DNA from: Comamonas piscis
Lineage (GTDB): Bacteria > Pseudomonadota > Gammaproteobacteria > Burkholderiales > Burkholderiaceae_C
DNA length: 64,000 nucleotides
Direction of reading: 5' to 3'
NCBI RefSeq assembly: GCF_014109725.1
Contig: NZ_CP058554.1
Span: 3,782,001 to 3,846,000 of the forward strand
Positions 58,682 to 64,000 of this stretch are shown here, piece after piece (within the stretch, counting starts at the first letter, position 1; the number at the start of each line of letters is the position of its first letter). The position numbers were made by a program, and so were the translations under genes. Below the pieces are notes generated by a model, which was not told where the DNA came from, ran no database searches, and was given only the letters and a program-made list of their open reading frames with translations.

Positions 58682-59893
58682 ATGAAGTTCAGAACCACTT
58701 GTTTGACGACCCTGTTTGCCTCTGCTGGCCTGGCCTCTGGCGCTTGGGCGCAGGGCCTATCCGACAACGCCGTGCGCATAGGGGTGATCAGCGACACCTC
58801 CAGCGCCTACGCCGATATTGGCGGCAAGGGCACGGTGGCGGCCGCCACGATGGCGATCAAGGATTTTGGGGGCAAGGTGCTGGGCAAGCCGATCGAGCTG
58901 CTGTCGGTGGACCACCAGAACAAGGCCGACATTGGCGCCACCCGCGCCCGCGAATGGTTTGACCGCGAGAACGTGGACATGGTCATCGGCCTGGGCAACA
59001 CGGCGGTACACAACGCGGTGGCCACCGTGGCCAAGGAAAAGAACAAGGTGCTGATCAACACCGAGGCGGGTTCGAGCTCGATCACCGGCGAAAACTGCGC
59101 GGCCAACATCGTGCACTACACCTATGACACCTATGCCACCGCCAACAGCACCGTGAAGGCGGTGACCGAGGGCGGTGCCAAGAGCTGGTACATCGTGGCG
59201 GTGGACTATGCCTTTGGCCAGGCGCTGTCCAACGACATCACGGCGGCGGTCGACAAGAACGGCGGCAAGGTGATCGGCACGGTCAAGCACCCGCTCAATG
59301 CGCCCGATTTCTCGTCCTACATGCTGACGGCGCAGGCCTCCAAGTCCGATGTGATTGCGCTGGCCAATGGCGTGAACGACACCATCAACTCCATCAAGAG
59401 CGCACGCCAGTTCGGTATCACCGACAAGCAAAAGGTGGCCGCAGCGCTGATGTTTATCTCGGACGTGCATGCACTAGGCCTGAAGACTGCTCAGGGCATG
59501 TATGCGACGACCGCCTTCTACTGGGATCGCACGCCCGAGAGCCGCGCCTGGTCGCAAAAGTACTTCAAGGTGATGAACAAGATGCCGACCATGGCCCAGG
59601 CCGGCACCTACTCGGCGGTGATGCACTACCTCAAGGCGGTAGAAGCCGCCGGCACCGACGAGACTGGTGCGGTGATGACCGCGATGAAGAAGATGCCCAT
59701 CAAGGACTTCTTCAGCGACGACGGCAAGATCCGCGAGGACGGCCGCATGGTGCATGACATGTACCTGGTGCAGGTCAAAAAGCCGGAAGAGTCCAAGGCG
59801 CCTTGGGACTACTACAAAATCATTGCTACCATCCCGGGTGAACAGGCGTTCCGGCCACTGTCGGAAGGCAAGTGCCCGCTGGTCAAATCCTGA
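58682..59893 (+). CDS. ABC transporter substrate-binding protein (LivJ/LivK type)
   Basis: A 403-residue periplasmic protein. Signal peptide ends GAWAQ, and the mature chain starts SDNAVRIGVISDTSSAYADIGGKG, the type I periplasmic-binding fold of branched-chain amino-acid/amide importers. The motif ARQFGITDKQKVAAALMF and the substrate-contact stretch LINTEAGSSSITGENC follow; a single disulphide is possible. Proteins of this type in Comamonadaceae bind aromatic acids, amides or branched chain acids. It is separated from ligase 2 by the repeat element, so it may have its own promoter. No permease/ATPase genes are in the window. Confidence 0.9.
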   Translation: MKFRTTCLTTLFASAGLASGAWAQGLSDNAVRIGVISDTSSAYADIGGKGTVAAATMAIKDFGGKVLGKPIELLSVDHQNKADIGATRAREWFDRENVDMVIGLGNTAVHNAVATVAKEKNKVLINTEAGSSSITGENCAANIVHYTYDTYATANSTVKAVTEGGAKSWYIVAVDYAFGQALSNDITAAVDKNGGKVIGTVKHPLNAPDFSSYMLTAQASKSDVIALANGVNDTINSIKSARQFGITDKQKVAAALMFISDVHALGLKTAQGMYATTAFYWDRTPESRAWSQKYFKVMNKMPTMAQAGTYSAVMHYLKAVEAAGTDETGAVMTAMKKMPIKDFFSDDGKIREDGRMVHDMYLVQVKKPEESKAPWDYYKIIATIPGEQAFRPLSEGKCPLVKS

Positions 59894-60362
59894 ACTCGGC
59901 GACCATCGCTGCTGGTCAGCCCCTCTAGAGAACCCAAAACCCAACAGGCCCGATGAGGCCTGCCGAGTTGTTTCATTTACAAACAGAGCTGATAGGCATG
60001 TAGACAGGGCTTATCTAGTGGCTTTCAGTATTTGTTCTCTAGCAAGCGTAAGTATTGCTGCGACCTCAGAGTGCGCTCAAGTCAAACAATTGCAAATAAA
60101 TTCGATAGCCTATGCAAATTAATTATTAATCATAGATTGCCTTGCACATATAAAGCTATCTAAAACATAGCAATTCAATCAATCAAAGCAACGCATCCTC
60201 ATTCCTGAAGTTTCATACATCGCTTCAATAAGCATCAAAATAGATTACTTCAATATTAATAAAAATCGGCACCTGAGATAATTGAACATTCATTGACAAT
60301 GCGCAATGGGGATTCAAAGCGTTGCTGTTTAGGATGTAATCCTTTGGAAAAGGAGATCATCC
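59894..60362. other. AT-rich intergenic region before CTERM gene
   Basis: About 470 bases without a gene. A short CAGGCC/GGCCTG hairpin (59945-59962) may end the binding-protein transcript, though no clean U tract follows. The rest is AT-rich, unlike the flanking genes, and probably contains the promoter of the IPTL-CTERM gene, which has an AAAAGGAGA ribosome site. No ORF or operator is supportable. Confidence 0.35.
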
Positions 60363-62225
60363 ATGTTATTAAATAGCAATATAAAAATATTCAAAACTGG
60401 ATTGGCCATCATCGCTGCGGCTGCGCTGGCCCCGGCGGTCATGGCCGCATCGGGCGCCCCACTGCCCCGCTGCGACGCCAGCGCGCAATCGTTCTACCTG
60501 ACCCGCTACTCCGGTCCGGCGGCCACGGGCACACCGCCCACAGCGGTGCTGGACCTGGCGACCGCGCCGGCGACCGGCACCGTGGCCATTTCGCAAATAT
60601 GGAGCGGCGCCACGGCGCCCACCGTCTCCTCCCGAGAAATAGGATTGACACCGCCCAACCCACCATTGCCCGCAGGCGCCTCCGTCGCGGGCGGCATGGG
60701 CAAGGATGGCTATATCTATACGATGCGCGCCATCGATGGGGACAACAGCTGGGATACCAGCCCGGCAGCGGGCTGGGCCAGTGCAGCGGGAGGCGGATGG
60801 CGCAGCCATACCCGCTATTACGAGATGCTGCGCTATGGCCGCGATGGCGTGGACAACCTGGGCATCGTGACGGGGCTGGGACCCTACCAAACCGACCCGA
60901 CCAATGCGGCGACTTTGGTGCCTGGCGCCATCGACCTGCGCCTGGGTCCCAATTTCAACGCGGCCGATATTGATCCCGTCACCGGCATCATGTACCTGGC
61001 GAACTTTCAGGCCGGCGGCGCGCTGAACCGGGTCTTCAAGATCGACGTGACGCAGACCCCGCCGCTGTATGTCGGAACCTTGAACCTGTCCAGCAATATT
61101 CCCGGTGCGCAGTCGGGCGACTTTGCCATTGATGCCGGCGGGCAATGGGCCTATGGCATTGCCACGACCGGAAACATCATCAGCGGCACCTCGGTCAGCT
61201 ACCGGTTCAACCTGTCTTCCGGCGCCGTGGAGACCTTGGCACCCGTGTCACCCGCGCCGTTCAACGCCCCATATGGCGCAGCAGCCCGGCTGCCGAATGC
61301 CACGGACAAGCTGGCCTTCTATGGACTGGGCACACGCATCATGAGCATCCCTGCCGGCACAGTCGGCCCCAGCCAGAGCACCGCAGGGGCGACCAGTGGC
61401 GATGCCGCCGCCTGCCTGCCCAAGCTGACGGCCACCCTGGTCTGCACACCCGATGCGCTGGTCGATGCAGCGGGCAATGTCTCCACCTGTACGGTCACTT
61501 TGGACCAGGCAGCGCCTGCAGGGGGCATGGCCATTGCGCTCACACCACCGGCAGCCAACCCGCGCTATACCAGCAACTGTGGCAGCTCCATCCTGGTGGA
61601 CGCCGGGCAGACCAGCGCAAGCTGCACCATCACCGCCACACCAAACACGACGCCCGGTGATGGCGATGTGACCGCAGCCATCGCGCTGGCGACGCCCACC
61701 GCAAGCGATGACTATGTGCTGGGCACCCCGTCGGCAGCCGAGGTAATGGTTCGCAATGACGACATGGCAGTGACGCCCCTGGTCAACCTCAGTTGCACAC
61801 CCAGCAGTTTGGTGGATGCCGCAAGCCAGGTAGCGACCTGCACCATCAGTCTGAGTGCGCCCGCGCCCGCCAGTGGCAGCAGCATCACGCTCACTCCGCC
61901 AGCTGGCAGCACCCGCTACACCAGCAGTTGCAGCTCTCCCGTTGTCATCGCTGCGGGGGCGACAGAGAGCAGTTGCACGATCACCGCGACACCCAATACC
62001 GTCGTCGGCGACGGCAGTGTTACCGCGTTGGTACAGCTGCTCGCCGGCTCTGGCTATGCGCTGGGCCCGAACAGCCAGGCGAGCGTTCAGGTCAACGATG
62101 ACGATCTGCCCATTAACCCCGGCAATGCCAAACGTGTGCCGACGCTGAACCCATGGGCCCTGGCCTTGATGGGGCTGTTGCTGGCCGCGGCGGGCGCGCT
62201 GTGGCTGCGCAGGCGCCACGACTAA
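60363..62225 (+). CDS. IPTL-CTERM surface protein with two Calx-beta-like repeats
   Basis: A 620-residue protein. A hydrophobic signal segment ends APAVMAA. Residues about 40-350 form a Gly/Pro-rich beta domain (YIYTMRAIDGDNSW; DIDPVTGIMYLANFQ), reminiscent of six-bladed propeller-like proteins. Two tandem repeats of about 105 residues follow (about 358-470 and 473-580): each has (L/S)xCTP(D/S)xLVDAA, CT(V/I)(T/S)L, LTPPA, RYTS(N/S)C and SxxxSCTITATPNT, then a DD near the end, with cysteines probably in disulphides. The end RVPTLNPWALALMG, hydrophobic helix, then WLRRRHD is an IPTL-CTERM signal. Good AAGGAG site. Function unknown; predicted surface-attached. Confidence 0.85.
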   Translation: MLLNSNIKIFKTGLAIIAAAALAPAVMAASGAPLPRCDASAQSFYLTRYSGPAATGTPPTAVLDLATAPATGTVAISQIWSGATAPTVSSREIGLTPPNPPLPAGASVAGGMGKDGYIYTMRAIDGDNSWDTSPAAGWASAAGGGWRSHTRYYEMLRYGRDGVDNLGIVTGLGPYQTDPTNAATLVPGAIDLRLGPNFNAADIDPVTGIMYLANFQAGGALNRVFKIDVTQTPPLYVGTLNLSSNIPGAQSGDFAIDAGGQWAYGIATTGNIISGTSVSYRFNLSSGAVETLAPVSPAPFNAPYGAAARLPNATDKLAFYGLGTRIMSIPAGTVGPSQSTAGATSGDAAACLPKLTATLVCTPDALVDAAGNVSTCTVTLDQAAPAGGMAIALTPPAANPRYTSNCGSSILVDAGQTSASCTITATPNTTPGDGDVTAAIALATPTASDDYVLGTPSAAEVMVRNDDMAVTPLVNLSCTPSSLVDAASQVATCTISLSAPAPASGSSITLTPPAGSTRYTSSCSSPVVIAAGATESSCTITATPNTVVGDGSVTALVQLLAGSGYALGPNSQASVQVNDDDLPINPGNAKRVPTLNPWALALMGLLLAAAGALWLRRRHD

Positions 62226-62249
62226 GTTCTGGCCCAGAGCCACAGCCGC

Positions 62250-62276
62250 AAAAAAGGGAGCGTTGCTCCCTTTTTT
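62250..62276. terminator. Terminator after CTERM gene
   Basis: AAAAAAGGGAGC (62250-62261), loop GTT, GCTCCCTTTTTT (62265-62276): 12-bp stem with flanking A/T tracts that ends the plus-strand gene and could work in reverse. It lies 24 bases past the stop codon. Confidence 0.85.
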
Positions 62277-62359
62277 GTTTTCCAGAGATGGCCAATGACA
62301 GGAAGATTTATCCAACAAACAAATTACAACAACAACTAAATCTATCTTCAGGAGCCATC

Positions 62360-62437
62360 ATGCCTGCCCCAACAGCCATTCAAGCCAAGACATGCAGCTC
62401 GGAGACCACCTATTTTTGTTTGATTTACGTCAATTAA
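62360..62437 (+). CDS. Possible 25-residue small ORF with strong ribosome site
   Basis: ATG at 62360 preceded by AGGAG with a five-base spacer in AT-rich DNA, giving MPAPTAIQAKTCSSETTYF and six more residues (ending VN) before TAA. It has two cysteines (KTCSSE and FCLI). The frame extends upstream but only through intergenic sequence. It lies between the terminator and the next CTERM gene. It could be a leader or a small peptide; it may also be chance. No family is recognised. The region 62277-62359 before it and 62438-62559 after it hold nothing else I can support. Confidence 0.3.
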   Translation: MPAPTAIQAKTCSSETTYFCLIYVN

Positions 62438-62559
62438 CATCAAAAGAAGCATTTACGATAGGACTTTGAAGCGACATCCATAAATACCAAAGAATATATC
62501 GATTGCCATGATGGTTACATTTTGTTAACTTCCATCCCTTCAACCAACGAGGGGATCTT

Positions 62560-63141
62560 ATGAAAAAGTTTTTGGCCTATCTCAGCATGGCCTGCGGTGT
62601 CATGGCATTCAGCGCCACCGCGAACGCCGTGCCTATGCAATGGACAGTGTCGGAGACCACCTTTGATGACGGAGGCACGGTGACGGGCTCTTTCGTGTAC
62701 GACGCCGATACGAATATCTACAGCAATATCCGCCTAAGAACCACGGCGGGAACGGAGGGCTCTGCAGCCGAGTTCCGCACGCAATGCACGACGGCGTACT
62801 GCCTGGCATCTTTGCCGGAATTGCTGTTCATTGCATCGTCCAACCAAGCCAATCTCAGCAATGTCCCGTTGCTGGATATCGAACCCTCCGCTCCGCTCAC
62901 CAATACCCCTGAGACCGTGGATCTGGCATTTGGCATGTCCTTTCTGTGCAGCAATGCGGAATGCACTGGAATCGGGACCGGCCTGCGCGTTGCCTTCAGC
63001 GGAAAGCTGACGGGCGCCCTGTATATAGCTCCCGTGACGCCCACCAGTGTTCCGACCAGTAGTCCCATAGGATTAGGGTTGATGGCGTTGTTGTTGGCCA
63101 CTGCCGCTTGGATGTATCGCCGCCGTCGTTCTGGATACTGA
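62560..63141 (+). CDS. Exported protein with CTERM-like C-terminus
   Basis: A 193-residue exported protein. Signal peptide ends TANA, and the mature part begins VPMQWTVSETTFDDGGTVTGSF, a beta-sandwich opening often seen in PEP-CTERM-type secreted proteins. It contains two Cys-containing loops (TQCTTAYCLAS; LCSNAECTG). The C-terminus has VPTSSPIGLGL, a hydrophobic helix and RRRRSGY tail: a tripartite sorting signal in which the leading motif departs from IPTL (VPTS rather than VPTL). A GAGGGGA ribosome site precedes the ATG. Neighbouring CTERM gene at 60363 suggests a common sorting enzyme, absent from this window. Function unknown. Confidence 0.75.
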   Translation: MKKFLAYLSMACGVMAFSATANAVPMQWTVSETTFDDGGTVTGSFVYDADTNIYSNIRLRTTAGTEGSAAEFRTQCTTAYCLASLPELLFIASSNQANLSNVPLLDIEPSAPLTNTPETVDLAFGMSFLCSNAECTGIGTGLRVAFSGKLTGALYIAPVTPTSVPTSSPIGLGLMALLLATAAWMYRRRRSGY

Positions 63142-63300
63142 TGCCGCTTTTAGAGAGCAGATAGAGGTATTTTTCAACCAGATAGGTCCCAGCGCTTAGC
63201 CAGACGCCGAGAAAAAATGTAAATAATGCTGTCCGAGGCGCTGGGTCAAGGAAATGTAAGGATAAGTTATTAGAATGTAAATATTTACAACGGGGATAAG

Positions 63301-64000
63301 ATGATTTTCAAGAAGATTGCAGTCGTAGGCGCCTTGCTCGGCACCGGTTTGGCCCAGGCTTTTGCGCCTCAGACGGGCACCTGGATCGTGACCAGCGAAG
63401 TCAATGGCAAGCCCGGCCGTGGTTTGGCCATTGATGTGCAGGACAACACCCTGGTCATGCAGATGTATGCCTACGATGCCAGCGGCAATGCCACCTTCTA
63501 CATGACCAGCGGCCCCTTGGCGAATGACCGCTACTCTGCGCCTCTGAACAAATACCGCGGTGGCCGTTACCTGGGCAGCGGCGAGCTGTCGGGTACAGAA
63601 GACGGCAGCCCTGGTACCGTCTCGATCCGCTTTGAATCAGGCACCAAGGGCTATATCACTTTGCCTGGCGAGGCTGAAAAAGAAATTTCGCGATTCAACT
63701 TCGCCTATGGCAATGATCCAGAGGGCCTCAAAGGGATCTGGATTTTCAGCCCGCTGAATTCTTTGACGCCCACTTCGGACTTTTTCAGACTTGAAAAAGT
63801 GCAAGCGGCCACTGCCAATGGCAATGGATTGATCACCACGGCTGCCGGCACCTTTGGTTGCGAATACCAGGTATCTGGAGCCGCCGTAGGCACGGTCATT
63901 TGTGCAAAGGTCAGCGCAGCGGGCAGATTGCTCGGCGGCTACCAATTCAGCTACAGCGTGAATGAGGGAGAAGGCTACTACCTCAATAGCGCCGGCGTAC
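63301..64000 (+). CDS. GKPGRG-module secreted protein (3' truncated)
   Basis: The ATG at 63301 opens a frame that runs past the window edge (at least 233 residues). A signal peptide ends LAQAFA. The mature protein begins directly with the module found twice in the protein at 12631: GTWIVTSEVNGKPGRGLAID, then MQMYAYDASGNATFYMTSG, then PLNKYRGGRYLG, EDGSPGTVSIRF and LPGEAEKEISRF. It is therefore a paralogue with one module seen so far. The rest continues with a hydrophilic beta-like pattern (GTFGCEYQVSG, TVICAKVSA). Ribosome site weak. Function unknown. Confidence 0.8.
   Translation, partial: MIFKKIAVVGALLGTGLAQAFAPQTGTWIVTSEVNGKPGRGLAIDVQDNTLVMQMYAYDASGNATFYMTSGPLANDRYSAPLNKYRGGRYLGSGELSGTEDGSPGTVSIRFESGTKGYITLPGEAEKEISRFNFAYGNDPEGLKGIWIFSPLNSLTPTSDFFRLEKVQAATANGNGLITTAAGTFGCEYQVSGAAVGTVICAKVSAAGRLLGGYQFSYSVNEGEGYYLNSAGV

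Overview
The window looks like chromosomal DNA of a betaproteobacterium of the Comamonadaceae type (Comamonas, Delftia or Acidovorax-like). This is inferred from the GC-rich, strongly codon-biased genes, the five Bug/TctC-type periplasmic receptors, the dense LysR/IclR/TetR-regulated catabolic operons, the MesX-MesD methionine synthase pair and the IPTL-CTERM-type surface proteins. No rRNA, tRNA, CRISPR array, prophage or complete insertion sequence is visible.

Layout. 1-7.4 kb: a plus-strand catabolic cluster with four Bug receptors, an RraA/HMG-aldolase-like protein, a D-2-hydroxyacid dehydrogenase, a PDC-lactonase-like amidohydrolase and an SMP-30-type lactonase. 7.4-10.8 kb: a minus-strand siderophore receptor with an STN domain plus an exported Fes/IroE-like esterase. 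11-14.2 kb: a membrane-anchored Mrr-like nuclease, a DUF4124-like protein and a secreted protein with a duplicated GKPGRG-type module. 14.4-17.9 kb: a 167-bp MITE-like repeat, then a reductase / FMN-flavoprotein / DsrE operon with its divergent LysR. 17.9-20.6 kb: LysR/SDR pair and an IPTL-CTERM protein. 20.8-25.3 kb: a four-gene operon of exported proteins of unknown function ending in a CsgG-like lipoprotein. 25.6-30.7 kb: an amber-interrupted ORF and a xenosiderophore uptake locus (AraC regulator, TonB receptor, RhtX/FptX permease, small protein). 30.8-36.1 kb: a nitrate/taurine/thiamine-type ABC importer and a two-component system. 36-39.2 kb: metR and mesX-mesD. 39.2-46.3 kb: an IclR-controlled acyl-CoA region (acyl-CoA dehydrogenase, Bug receptor, nitronate monooxygenase; divergently a CoA-transferase and a YhdH-type reductase). 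46.4-47.9 kb: a Fur-box-preceded FecI/FecR pair with no receptor next to it. 48-60 kb: a TetR-controlled operon with alcohol and aldehyde dehydrogenases, a single-chain biotin-dependent acyl-CoA carboxylase, two acyl-CoA ligases and, after a second copy of the MITE-like repeat, a branched-chain-type ABC binding protein. 60-64 kb: AT-rich intergenic DNA, two CTERM-type surface proteins and a second, 3'-truncated GKPGRG-module gene.

Themes. Most of the window is carbon-source acquisition and acyl-CoA chemistry in separately regulated divergent units, several with palindromic operators (43551-43569, 48852-48867). Two iron-uptake loci plus an orphan FecIR pair form a second theme. Less-explained material is the exported four-gene operon, the GKPGRG-module family (three module copies in two genes), the CTERM proteins, the paired 167-bp repeats and the membrane-tethered Mrr-like protein.
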